In this document: positions 1-6,844 of the stretch, piece by piece
Numbering within the stretch: the stretch's first letter is position 1
Layout: each line of letters opens with the position of its first letter
Assembly: GCA_021845555.1 (NCBI GenBank)
Contig: JAJZVS010000038.1
Coordinates: 1 to 15,176 of the forward strand
DNA length: 15,176 bases
Reading direction: 5' to 3'
From: Pseudomonadota bacterium
GTDB taxonomy: Bacteria; Pseudomonadota; Alphaproteobacteria; Acetobacterales; Acetobacteraceae
Program-made: the position numbers and the translations under genes
Notes under the pieces: generated by a model
What the model was told of the DNA's origin: nothing
The model's input: only the letters and a program-made list of their open reading frames with translations
The model's database searches: none

Positions 1-163
1 CGATCGGCACCGCGCCGCCACGGATCGAGGCAAGCGTGACTTCGTGCCCGGCATCGACAAAAGCATAGTATGGTGCGGCAAGCTCCTCGTACCAGACGCC
101 GGTGGGTGCCGCGGTGCCAGGGATGCGTGTGTGCGATGTCGTGACCATCAGGATCTTGCTCAT
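1..163 (-). CDS. DJ-1/PfpI family protein (type 1 glutamine amidotransferase-like), N-terminal part
   Basis: The first 54 residues are visible and the rest lies beyond the left edge. The start is ATG at 163 on the minus strand, preceded by a GGAG ribosome binding site five bases upstream. The protein opens MSKILMVTTSH, followed by a TGVWYEELAAPYY stretch and DAGHEVTLASIRGG. This is the N-terminal strand-helix-strand of the DJ-1/PfpI superfamily, closest in style to the Hsp31/HchA-like group, where the Glu of the 'GVWYEE' stretch lies near the catalytic Cys. The family includes glyoxalase III-type enzymes, chaperones and cysteine hydrolases. The catalytic Cys and His lie outside the window, so activity cannot be judged. 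The protein has no signal peptide and is probably cytoplasmic. The gene is divergent from the SOUL lipoprotein gene. The family call is fairly secure; the function is open. Confidence 0.8.
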   Translation of the reverse strand, partial: MSKILMVTTSHTRIPGTAAPTGVWYEELAAPYYAFVDAGHEVTLASIRGGAVPI

Positions 164-185
164 GGGAGTCTCCTTGAATCCGGAA

Positions 186-225
186 TCGGCGTCATGCCGA
201 CACGGCGACACGACGACCGGCCGTG
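186..225. promoter_or_regulatory. Dyad symmetries in the divergent gap between the DJ-1 and SOUL genes
   Basis: The 204-bp gap (164-367) between two divergent genes contains TCGGC-N5-GCCGA at 186-200 and CACGGC-N13-GCCGTG at 201-225. The first dyad lies about 22 bp upstream of the DJ-1 start codon, so it could be an operator or a leader hairpin. No clear -35/-10 pair was found. Short GC-rich dyads arise easily by chance at this composition, so this is only a candidate. Confidence 0.2.
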
Positions 226-367
226 CCCTTGGCTTGTCACCGAGGTGGACACGACGCCGCCCAGCCGCAAGACAAGACGCCGCGGCCCGCGTTGCGCCGG
301 CAGTGACGAATGATTGATGCGCGGCATGTGTGATAAGCAGGATAGGCTTGCCACGAAGACTCCGCCG

Positions 368-1006
368 ATGCGTCTGGTCAGGATCATTGCAATGGTTGCG
401 CCTCTCGTTCTCTCCGCATGCTCGGTCTTCGGCGTGCGCTCCGGTACCGAGGAACCACGCTACACGGTGATCGACCACGTCGCGGCGGCCGAGATCAGGG
501 AGTACGGGGCCCGTCTCGCTGCCGAGACTACCGTGACCGGCAGCGCCGAAAGCGCCCGCTCTCAGGGGTTTCGGCGCCTCGCCGCCTTCATCTTCGGCGC
601 CAATCGCGGCGGCGGAACCATCCCCATGACCGCGCCGGTGGGCCAATCCGAGGCATCCCGGACCATCGCGATGACCGCGCCGGTCGCGCAGTCCGGCGAC
701 GGCGCGGGGCGCTGGACGATCCGCTTCTTCATGCCGGCGTCCTATACGGCGCAGACCCTGCCGCTTCCCACCGACCCCGAGATCCGCATCGTCACCGTGC
801 CGGCGGAGACCTACGGCGTGATCCGGTTCACCGGCAGCCGCACCCCGGCGCGGGTTGCCGCCGAGCAGGCGCGGCTGCTGGACCTGCTGAAGGCCAGTCG
901 CTGGCGGGTCGAGGGGGAGCCCACCGCCTGGTTCTTCGATCCGCCCTGGACCCTGCCCTTCCTGCGCCGCAACGAGGTTGCGGTGCGGGTTGAACCCCAA
1001 CCGTAA
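368..1006 (+). CDS. SOUL-family heme-binding-like lipoprotein
   Basis: From the ATG at 368 the protein has 212 residues. It opens with a lipoprotein signal peptide, MRLVRIIAMVAPLVLSAC, in which LSAC is a lipobox and Cys18 is the predicted lipidated residue. In-frame TTG/ATG starts at 314/317 would add about 18 polar residues in front of the signal peptide; I chose 368 because it places the signal at the N-terminus. The mature part matches the SOUL domain (the family of vertebrate p22HBP and SOUL): RYTVIDH near 31, two copies of I-x-MTAPV at 85-91 and 100-106, a TWGVIRF-like stretch near 149, and FFDPPWTLPFLRRNEV at 189-204. Vertebrate members bind heme or porphyrin; the bacterial role is not established. 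The repeated MTAPV block is normal for bacterial SOUL proteins. The protein is probably anchored in the envelope. It is divergent from the DJ-1 gene. Confidence 0.85.
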   Translation: MRLVRIIAMVAPLVLSACSVFGVRSGTEEPRYTVIDHVAAAEIREYGARLAAETTVTGSAESARSQGFRRLAAFIFGANRGGGTIPMTAPVGQSEASRTIAMTAPVAQSGDGAGRWTIRFFMPASYTAQTLPLPTDPEIRIVTVPAETYGVIRFTGSRTPARVAAEQARLLDLLKASRWRVEGEPTAWFFDPPWTLPFLRRNEVAVRVEPQP

Positions 1007-1139
1007 GGTCCCTTCCCGCAGGCCACCCGGCCGCGCGGCGCAAGGACGGCGGCGGGTGCGGGGCTGGCGGTGGCTTGACCGCGCGCGCGAGCGATCCCAT
1101 GAAGACGGTGCTACCAAGCCAATGGGGAAGGAACCGACC

Positions 1140-2264
1140 ATGCTGCGCAACGCACGCATCTGGCTGACCGCGCTCGCGGTCGGCACCAGTCTCGCGACCC
1201 TTGCGGCCCCGCCCGCACGCGCGGCCGGCGCCGCGCCGATCACGCTCGGCGCGATCCTGCCGCTCACCGGCCCCGGCGCGGTGATCGGCACCGAGCAGAT
1301 GAAGGGCATCCAGTTCGCAGTGAAGCAACAGAACGCCAAGGGCGGCGTCGCCGGCCACCAGATCAAGGTGGTGTTCGAGGACGACCAGGCCAAGCCCGAC
1401 CAGGCGGTGCTGGAGTTCAACAAGCTGGTCGGCCTGCAGCACCTGCCGATGATCTTCACCGCCTATTCCGGCCCCAGCCTGGCGATGGCCCCGCTCGCCA
1501 CCCGCCACCACGTGCTGATGCTGAACGCCGGCGCGCAGTCGGACCAGTTGGCCAAGGCCTCGCCTTATATGTTCAACACCCTGCCCACCACCCAGGACGA
1601 GGTAGGCGTGATGGTCAAATACCTCCGCGCGCATGGCAAATCGACCGCCGCGGTGCTGTATGAAAACGACGCCGCCGGCATCGGCGGGCGGGACGATTTC
1701 GTGCGCGAATTCAAGGCCGCCGGCGGCAAGATCCTGGCGCAGGAACCCAGCCAGTTCGGCCAGACCGACTACCGCGCGGCGCTGCTGAAACTCGCCGCGG
1801 CCAAGCCGCAGGTGCTGTTCGTGGTGACCACCGCGGGCGTGAAGCCGATGGCCGATCAGCTCCACCAGATGAAGCAAAGCTGGCTGGTGGCCGGCACCAC
1901 CTTCATGGAAGACCCGCAGGCGATCGCCGATCCGAACTCCAAGGGCATCATCCACACCCAGGTGGTGGCGGATGCCAGCCCCGCGCTGATGGCCGAGTTC
2001 AAGCAGGCGATGGGCGCCGACATGGGCTTCTTCTCGCGCCAGTACTACAACGCGACGCAGATCATGTTCGTGCTGATCGACAAGCTGATCGCCGAGAAGA
2101 AGCCGATCACCGGGGCCAACCTGCGGGCGGCGATCTTCCAGATCAAGACGTTCCACGGGCTGGTGCCGATGACCTTCACCACCAACACCGCCGTCGTGCC
2201 GGTCGCCATCGACGAGATGACGGGCGGCTCGGAAAAGACCATCGCCACCGCCACCGCGCACTGA
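1140..2264 (+). CDS. Liv-type ABC transporter periplasmic substrate-binding protein (Peripla_BP_6)
   Basis: A protein of 374 residues beginning at ATG 1140, with a GGGGAAGGAA ribosome binding site just upstream. Residues 1-28 form a Sec signal peptide (Arg near the N-terminus, hydrophobic core, cleavage plausibly after PPARA). The mature protein starts with the family signature ITLGAILPLTGPGAVIG at 34-50 and continues with GHQIKVVFEDDQAKPDQAV, as in LivJ/LivK-type binding proteins. It captures a solute in the periplasm for the permease encoded next door. The family binds branched-chain amino acids but also aromatic acids, amides, urea and others, so the substrate is not fixed by sequence alone. 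It is the first gene of the operon, 25 bp before the first permease gene. TTGACC at 1074-1079 could be a -35 box, but no good -10 follows, so the promoter is unresolved. Confidence 0.92.
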   Translation: MLRNARIWLTALAVGTSLATLAAPPARAAGAAPITLGAILPLTGPGAVIGTEQMKGIQFAVKQQNAKGGVAGHQIKVVFEDDQAKPDQAVLEFNKLVGLQHLPMIFTAYSGPSLAMAPLATRHHVLMLNAGAQSDQLAKASPYMFNTLPTTQDEVGVMVKYLRAHGKSTAAVLYENDAAGIGGRDDFVREFKAAGGKILAQEPSQFGQTDYRAALLKLAAAKPQVLFVVTTAGVKPMADQLHQMKQSWLVAGTTFMEDPQAIADPNSKGIIHTQVVADASPALMAEFKQAMGADMGFFSRQYYNATQIMFVLIDKLIAEKKPITGANLRAAIFQIKTFHGLVPMTFTTNTAVVPVAIDEMTGGSEKTIATATAH

Positions 2265-2289
2265 CCACACGCGCACGGGCCTGCCTGTC

Positions 2290-3153
2290 ATGTTGCTGCT
2301 GCAACTTCTTGTCAACGGCATCGTGACGGGCAGCGCGCTCGGCGTGATGGCGGTCAGCTTCGCGTTGATCTACGCCACCACGCGGGTGTTCCACGTCGCG
2401 CACGCCGGGGTGTACACGCTGGGCGGGTATCTCGCCTGGAGCCTGGTGGGCCATGGCGTGCCCGAGGTGCTGGCGCTGCTGGGGGCGATGGCGGGCTGCG
2501 TCGCGCTGGGCAGCCTGATCCAGGTCGCGCTCTATGCGCCGCTGGCACGCCGGGGCGCGGCGCAGCTGGTCGTGCTGATCGCCTCGCTCGGCGCGCTGGC
2601 GGTAATCCAGAACGTGATCGCCGCGGTCTATTCGCCGGACATCCTGCAATTCTCCTCGGCCTGGGCGGGGCACGTGTTCGCCCTGGCGGGCGGGCTGCGG
2701 CTGTCCGGGGCGCAGCTGGCGACCCTCGGCCTCGATTTCGCGGCGTTTGCCGGCGTGCTGTGGTTCGCGCACCGCACCCTGCTCGGCAAGCGCATCCGCG
2801 CGGTGGCGGCCAATCCGTTCCTGGCCGAGATCACCAGGCTCGAACCGCGGCGCGTGCATGTCTATGTGATGGCAATCGCCTCGGCGTTGGTTTGCCTGCC
2901 GGGGGTGCTGGGGCCGCTCGATTACGGCCTGCAACCCTATGGCGGCGTGACGCCGCTACTGACCGCCACCATCGCCATGATCGCCGGCGGCATCGGCAGC
3001 CTGGCCGGCGCCTTCTTCGTGGCGGTGGCGATCGTCGTGCTGCAGAACCTGTCGCTGCTGGTGATGCCAGGGGAATGGAGCATCGGCGTCACCTTCGCGA
3101 TCTTCGTCGTATTCATGCTGTTCCGCCCGCGCGGCCTGTTCGCTTCGGGCTGA
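2290..3153 (+). CDS. livH: Liv-type ABC transporter permease, LivH-like
   Basis: A hydrophobic inner-membrane protein of 287 residues, the usual LivH length. The N-terminus (LLLQLLVNGIVTGSALGVMA) and the FHVAHAGVYTLGGYLAW stretch at 34-50 are typical of the first permease of the hydrophobic amino acid (HAAT) transporter family. The cytoplasmic coupling loop that contacts the ATPase is visible as GKRIRAVAANPFLAEI (166-181). The conserved GGIGSLAGA follows at 233-241, and the end is FRPRGLFASG. It forms the translocation channel with the LivM-like subunit. The start at 2290 has only a weak ribosome binding site, so translation may depend partly on the upstream gene. The stop lies 10 bp before the next start. 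Confidence 0.93.
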   Translation: MLLLQLLVNGIVTGSALGVMAVSFALIYATTRVFHVAHAGVYTLGGYLAWSLVGHGVPEVLALLGAMAGCVALGSLIQVALYAPLARRGAAQLVVLIASLGALAVIQNVIAAVYSPDILQFSSAWAGHVFALAGGLRLSGAQLATLGLDFAAFAGVLWFAHRTLLGKRIRAVAANPFLAEITRLEPRRVHVYVMAIASALVCLPGVLGPLDYGLQPYGGVTPLLTATIAMIAGGIGSLAGAFFVAVAIVVLQNLSLLVMPGEWSIGVTFAIFVVFMLFRPRGLFASG

Positions 3154-3163
3154 GGGGGCAGCG

Positions 3164-4027
3164 ATGGATTATTTCTACAGCTACGTCATCCTGGCCGAGA
3201 TCTACGTGCTGCTCGGGCTGTCCACCAATCTTCTGGTGGGCGTGGTCGGCATCTTCTCGGTCTCCCAGGCGGCGGTGTTCGGCGTCGGCGCGTATATCGT
3301 CGGCGACTTCCTGCTGTCGGGCACGCTTTCGTTCCTGCCCGCGCTGGCGGTGGCGGCGGCGGCCTGCATCCTGCTCAACGTGCTGATCACGCTGCCAAGC
3401 CTGCGGGTCGCGGGGGATTATTTCGTTGTCACCTCGTTCGGCATCCAGCTTCTGGCGACTGCGGCCTTCACCAACTGGACCGGCGGCACCGGAGGAGCGA
3501 ACGGCATGCCGGGCGTGCCGCCGCCCGATCTGTTCGGCACCGCGATCGAATCGACCCGCGGCATTCTGGCGCTGGCCAGCGTGGCGGCGGCGCTCGGGTG
3601 CGTCGCGTTCTGGTTGATCCTGCGCGCGCCCTACGGCCGGCTGCTGAAGGCGATCCGCGAGGACGAGCTCGCCGTCGCGGCGGCCGGCAAGGGCGTGCTG
3701 CGCGCCAAGGTTTCCGCCGCCGCGATGGCGGGCGCCTTCGCCGGCGTCGCGGGCGGGATCTATGCCACCTACCTGAGCTTCATCGATCCGTCGTCCTTCG
3801 ATCTCGACGCCTCCATCCTGCTGCTGACGATGGTGGTGGTGGGCGGAGCGCGCACCTTGTGGGGCTCGATCCTCGGCCCGTTCCTGCTGCTGGCGCTGCC
3901 GCAACTCCTCACCCTGGTGGCGATCCCGACCACCTACGCTGCCACCGTGCGGCAACTGATGTACGGCGTGCTGCTGATCGCCTTCGCCCTGTTCCGCCCG
4001 CAGGGACTGCTGGGGGAGAAACTGTGA
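3164..4027 (+). CDS. livM: Liv-type ABC transporter permease, LivM-like
   Basis: The second membrane subunit, 287 residues, with GAGGGGG at 3152-3158 as ribosome binding site overlapping the stop codon of the previous gene. Diagnostic segments are LRVAGDYFVVTSFGIQLL (80-97), TGGTGGANGMPGVP (106-119, the LivM glycine-rich 'TGG.NG..G.P' stretch), the coupling loop GRLLKAIREDELAVAAAGK (158-176) and the C-terminal FRPQGLLGEK (277-286). E. coli LivM carries an N-terminal extension of over 100 residues. This shorter form is common outside enterobacteria and is complete. The stop TGA overlaps the GTG start of the ATPase gene by 4 nt (GTGA), indicating translational coupling. Confidence 0.93.
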   Translation: MDYFYSYVILAEIYVLLGLSTNLLVGVVGIFSVSQAAVFGVGAYIVGDFLLSGTLSFLPALAVAAAACILLNVLITLPSLRVAGDYFVVTSFGIQLLATAAFTNWTGGTGGANGMPGVPPPDLFGTAIESTRGILALASVAAALGCVAFWLILRAPYGRLLKAIREDELAVAAAGKGVLRAKVSAAAMAGAFAGVAGGIYATYLSFIDPSSFDLDASILLLTMVVVGGARTLWGSILGPFLLLALPQLLTLVAIPTTYAATVRQLMYGVLLIAFALFRPQGLLGEKL

Positions 4028-4788
4028 GCGCCTATCTGGAGGTGGCCGGGGTGAACCAGAACTTCGGCGGGCTGCAGGCGCTGAACGACTGCGGCTTCAC
4101 GATCCAGGAAGGGCACGTCACCTGCCTGGTCGGGCCGAACGGCGCCGGCAAGACCACGATCTTCAACGTCATCACCGGCTTCCTGCGCCCAGATACCGGC
4201 AGCGTGTCGTTCCGTGGCCGGCGGCTCGACGGGCTCAGCCCGCAGGCGATCGTGCGCGAAGGTATCGCGCGCAGCTTCCAGAACCTGCGCCTGTTCGCCG
4301 ATCTCACCGCGCTCGACAACGTGATGGTCGCTCTCCCGGGCGCGTTCGGGGAGGACCCGCTCGGCGCGCTGTTTCGCCCGCTGCACACCGCGCGGGTGGA
4401 ACAGCGCCGCCGCGCCGAAGCGATGGAGCGGCTCGCGCATGTCGGCCTCGCCGAGCGGGCAAAGGATCGGGTGCGCAATCTGTCGTACGGCGAGCAGAAG
4501 CTGCTGACCGTGGCCCGCCTGCTCGCCACCGGGGCGGAACTGCTGCTGCTGGACGAACCCGCGTCGGGGCTGGCGGCCGGGGCGCTGGATCAGGTGATGG
4601 CGCTGCTGCGGCGCCTGCGGGATGAAGGCAAGACGCTGCTGGTGGTCGAGCACAACACCCGGGTGGTGCAGCAGATCGCCGATCAGGTGCTGTTCCTGCA
4701 CCAGGGGCACCTGATGGCGGAAGGCACGCCGCAGCAGATCATCGCCGATCCGGCGCTGGCGGAAATCTATTTCGGCGGTGCGCTGTGA
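4024..4788 (+). CDS. livG: Liv-type ABC transporter ATP-binding protein, LivG-like
   Basis: A 254-residue ATPase starting at GTG 4024 inside the livM stop codon (4-nt overlap). A longer open frame runs upstream but lies inside livM, so the overlapping GTG is the sensible start. All nucleotide-binding motifs are present: Walker A GPNGAGKT at 37-44, Q-loop SFQN at 84-87, ABC signature LSYGEQ at 153-158, Walker B LLLLDEP at 173-179 and switch His210 in VVEHN. The end, AEGTPQQIIADPALAEIYFGG, is typical of LivG. It binds the cytoplasmic face of the LivHM-like channel, pairs with the LivF-like ATPase and powers uptake. It ends in a 4-nt overlap (GTGA) with the next gene. Confidence 0.95.
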   Translation: MSAYLEVAGVNQNFGGLQALNDCGFTIQEGHVTCLVGPNGAGKTTIFNVITGFLRPDTGSVSFRGRRLDGLSPQAIVREGIARSFQNLRLFADLTALDNVMVALPGAFGEDPLGALFRPLHTARVEQRRRAEAMERLAHVGLAERAKDRVRNLSYGEQKLLTVARLLATGAELLLLDEPASGLAAGALDQVMALLRRLRDEGKTLLVVEHNTRVVQQIADQVLFLHQGHLMAEGTPQQIIADPALAEIYFGGAL

Positions 4789-5480
4789 TACTGGAACTCG
4801 CGGGGCTGGCGGCGGGCTACGGCGCCAAGACGGTGATCTCCGACGTGTCCTTCGCGCTGGAGCCGGGGCAGATCCTGGCCCTGCTCGGTCATAACGGCGC
4901 CGGCAAGACCACCACCTTGAAGACGGTGATGGGATTGATCGCCGCGCGCGCCGGCGAGGTGCGGTTCGACGGCACGCCGCTCGGCCGCCTGCCGGTGGCA
5001 GCGCGCGTGGCGCTGGGGCTGCGGCTGCTGCCGGAAGGGCGCGGCATCTTCCCCGACCTGAGCGTGGCCGAGAACATCGACGTGGTGGCCGCGCGGCTGG
5101 CCGGGCGCGGGGCGATGTTCGCGCCGGCCGATCTCTATCGCCTGCTGCCGGTGCTGGACGAGCGTCGCGCGACGCGGGCGGGGTCCATGAGCGGCGGGCA
5201 GCAGCAGATGCTGGCCTTCGCGCTCGCGATCCTCGGCACGCCACGCTGCCTGATGCTCGATGAGCCCTCGATCGGCCTGGCGCCCAACCTGGTGGAGCGG
5301 CTGTTCGCCCAGGTGCGCGACGTCTGCCGCGCGCATGGCGTGGCGGCGGTGCTGGTGGAACAGAACGTCGCCGCGGCGATGGCGCTGGCCGACCGGGTGG
5401 TCATCATGAACAACGGGCAGATCGTGTTCGACGGCACGCCGGAGGAAGCGCGGGCGCAGAACGTGTGGCACTATTTCTGA
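4785..5480 (+). CDS. livF: Liv-type ABC transporter ATP-binding protein, LivF-like
   Basis: The second ATPase, 231 residues, start GTG at 4785 overlapping the livG stop by 4 nt. Motifs are Walker A GHNGAGKT (35-42), the LivF-type PEGRGIFP (83-90) in the Q-loop region, signature MSGGQQQM (135-142), Walker B LMLDEP (156-161) and VEQN (191-194), where Gln replaces the switch His. That Gln is also seen in E. coli LivF, so it is a subfamily trait, not a defect. Length is standard. It works as a heterodimer with the LivG-like subunit. It is the last canonical gene of the transporter operon, and a stem-loop covers its stop codon. Confidence 0.95.
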   Translation: MILELAGLAAGYGAKTVISDVSFALEPGQILALLGHNGAGKTTTLKTVMGLIAARAGEVRFDGTPLGRLPVAARVALGLRLLPEGRGIFPDLSVAENIDVVAARLAGRGAMFAPADLYRLLPVLDERRATRAGSMSGGQQQMLAFALAILGTPRCLMLDEPSIGLAPNLVERLFAQVRDVCRAHGVAAVLVEQNVAAAMALADRVVIMNNGQIVFDGTPEEARAQNVWHYF

Positions 5481-5505
5481 CCCGCGAATCCTCGCCGCGC
5501 GGGTC
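5479..5505 (+). terminator. Stem-loop overlapping the livF stop codon (possible attenuator or weak terminator)
   Basis: GACCCGCG at 5479-5486 and CGCGGGTC at 5498-5505 form a perfect 8-bp stem with an 11-nt loop. The stem begins inside the livF TGA and can be extended by T-G, C-G and T-A pairs. No U-tract follows, and the probable ribosome binding site of the next gene (GGAAG, 5506-5510) abuts the stem. It could therefore lower expression of the methyltransferase relative to the transporter rather than end transcription. Confidence 0.35.
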
Positions 5506-5517
5506 GGAAGCCCCGCC

Positions 5518-6417
5518 ATGAGCCGACGTCCCTCCCCTATCTACCTCGACGCGGCGCGGGCCGAGGCCGATCCGCGCCTGGTCCGCCCGCGCCGGATCGC
5601 GTTCGGCTGGTACGGCGGCAAGTTCAGCCATCTCGCCTGGCTGCTGCCGCTGCTGCCCGACTGCCACCACTATTGCGAACCGTTCGGCGGCTCGGCCGCG
5701 GTGCTGCTCAACCGCGCCCCCGCGCCGGTGGAGACCTACAACGACCTCGACGGCGAGGTGGTGAACTTCTTCCGCGTGCTGCGCGACCAGGGCGAGGCGA
5801 TCGCGCGGGCGATCGCGCTCACCCCGTTCGCGCGGGAGGAATACTACGCGGCGATCCACGGCGCCGCGGACGGCGTGTCCGATCTCGAACGCGCCCGCCG
5901 CTTCTTCGTGCGCGCGCGCCAGACGCGCACGGGGCTGGCGCAGACCGCAAGCCTCGGCCGCTGGGCCAATTGCCGCGACACCAGCCGGGCCGGCATGAGC
6001 GGCGTCGTCTCCCGCTGGCTCGGCAGCGTCGCCGGCCTGCCGGAGATCGCGGCGCGGCTGTTGCGGGTCCAGATCGAGAACCGCCCCGCGATCGCGCTGA
6101 TCGCTCTGAACGACAGCCCCGGCACGCTGTTCTACTGCGACCCGCCCTATGTGCACGCGAGCCGCGGCGACACGCGCGCCTATGGGTTCGAGATGACGAA
6201 CGCGGAGCATCGCGCGCTCGCCGAGGCGCTCCGCGCCATCCGCGGCAAGGCGGCGGTCAGCGGCTATCGCGGCGACCTGATGGATACGCTGTATGCCGGC
6301 TGGCACCGCACCGACGCGCCGGCGCGGCTGACCCACAGCGTGAAGACCGCGCGCCAGGAATGCCTGTGGACCAACTATCCCCCGCCCGTCTCGCAATCCG
6401 CGCCGGGACCGCTATGA
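5518..6417 (+). CDS. D12-class N6-adenine DNA methyltransferase (Dam-like), orphan
   Basis: A 299-residue protein of the D12/MethyltransfD12 family, which transfers a methyl group from S-adenosylmethionine to the N6 of adenine in DNA. Motifs appear in the family order: WYGGK at 31-35, the SAM-binding EPFGGSAAV at 54-62, YNDLD at 74-78, the catalytic DPPY at 208-211 and SGY at 248-250. The stretch YNDLDGEVVNFFRVLRD and the compact size resemble the adenine methylases found in phages and prophages rather than CcrM, the GANTC enzyme of alphaproteobacteria, which belongs to another class. No restriction endonuclease or phage gene is next to it. It lies 37 bp after livF on the same strand, and its codon use looks like its neighbours, so any transfer is old. 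The recognition site cannot be read from sequence; GATC is usual for Dam relatives but unproven here. Confidence 0.9.
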   Translation: MSRRPSPIYLDAARAEADPRLVRPRRIAFGWYGGKFSHLAWLLPLLPDCHHYCEPFGGSAAVLLNRAPAPVETYNDLDGEVVNFFRVLRDQGEAIARAIALTPFAREEYYAAIHGAADGVSDLERARRFFVRARQTRTGLAQTASLGRWANCRDTSRAGMSGVVSRWLGSVAGLPEIAARLLRVQIENRPAIALIALNDSPGTLFYCDPPYVHASRGDTRAYGFEMTNAEHRALAEALRAIRGKAAVSGYRGDLMDTLYAGWHRTDAPARLTHSVKTARQECLWTNYPPPVSQSAPGPL

Positions 6418-6469
6418 TCGCCCGATCCGGCCGATCGCCGGCAGCCGCGAGGGAGGAGACAGAATGATC
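6416..6469. promoter_or_regulatory. Cluster of four GATC sites between the methyltransferase and NIPSNAP genes
   Basis: GATC occurs at 6416-6419 (overlapping the methyltransferase stop), 6424-6427, 6433-6436 and 6466-6469 (overlapping the NIPSNAP start codon). CCGGC-N5-GCCGG at 6427-6441 encloses the third site. If the preceding enzyme methylates GATC, this leader could be sensitive to methylation. GATC is common in this genome because ATC and GAT codons are favoured, so the cluster may be coincidental. Confidence 0.25.
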
Positions 6470-6790
6470 CATGAACTGCGCGTCTATGAATGCGTGCCGG
6501 GCAAGCTGCCGGACCTGCTCAAGCGCTTCGACACCATCACGCTGAAGATCTGGGAAAAGCACGGCATCCGCCAGGCCGGATTCTGGACCACGCTGATCGG
6601 CGAGTCCAACCAGACGCTCTATTACCTGCTGGCCTGGGACTCGCTCGCCGACCGCGAACGCAAGTGGAACCTGTTCCAGGCCGACGCCGAATGGATCGCC
6701 GCGCGGGCTAAGACCGAGGCCGCCGGCCCGATCGTCGCCAAGGTCACGAATGCCATCCTGGCCCCCACCGCCTTCTCGGCGGTAAAGTAG
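6464..6790 (+). CDS. NIPSNAP family protein
   Basis: A small protein of 108 residues with a strong ribosome binding site (GGGAGGAG at 6451-6458) before ATG 6464. It begins MIHELRVYECVPGKLPDLLKRF, and its centre reads YYLLAWDSLADRERKWNLF followed by DAEW. Both are hallmarks of the NIPSNAP domain, a dimeric alpha-beta barrel fold related to the ABM superfamily. The family has no single established reaction; bacterial members often sit near catabolic or transport genes. It has no signal peptide, so it is probably cytoplasmic. It lies 46 bp after the methyltransferase gene on the same strand and is followed by a strong hairpin, so it is likely the last gene of this transcription unit. The family is clear, the role unknown. 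Confidence 0.88.
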   Translation: MIHELRVYECVPGKLPDLLKRFDTITLKIWEKHGIRQAGFWTTLIGESNQTLYYLLAWDSLADRERKWNLFQADAEWIAARAKTEAAGPIVAKVTNAILAPTAFSAVK

Positions 6791-6797
6791 CCGGCAG

Positions 6798-6826
6798 ACG
6801 CCCCCTCCCCGCGCGGGAGGGGGCGT
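6798..6826 (+). terminator. Strong hairpin after the NIPSNAP gene, probable terminator
   Basis: ACGCCCCCTCCC (6798-6809) and GGGAGGGGGCGT (6815-6826) form a perfect 12-bp stem with a 5-nt loop, starting 8 bp after the stop codon. Only two T residues fall at the end of the stem, so it is an imperfect intrinsic terminator, though very stable. It also ends only 5 bp before the ribosome binding site of the next gene. A CCCTCCC...GGGAGGG stem could alternatively be half of a dispersed palindromic repeat. Confidence 0.6.
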
Positions 6827-6844
6827 TGCACGGGAGGCAAAGCG

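Noticed and set aside
85..106. Idea that the repeated MTAPV blocks (residues 85-91 and 100-106) of the SOUL lipoprotein are a recent internal duplication
   Set aside because: Positions given are protein residues of the gene at 368-1006. Paired MTAPV-type motifs are common in bacterial SOUL proteins.
1015..1064. Possible terminator after the SOUL gene from CACCCG/CGGGTG and CCCGCA/TGCGGG pairings
   Set aside because: The two pairings compete, loops are long and no U-tract follows; at this GC content such matches are expected by chance.
828..2321. A long open frame (about 497 codons) on the strand opposite the binding-protein gene
   Set aside because: Its protein is rich in His, Arg and Gln with no domain, and it mirrors a clear Peripla_BP_6 gene. 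Such antisense frames arise because stop codons are rare at this GC content.
3934..5244. A long minus-strand open frame across livG and livF
   Set aside because: It is antisense to two textbook ABC ATPases with all motifs, its product is low-complexity Arg/Pro/Ala, and it has no recognisable domain.
4785..5480. Missing switch histidine in the LivF-like ATPase (VEQN)
   Set aside because: Gln at this place is normal for LivF, including E. coli LivF; it is not a defect.
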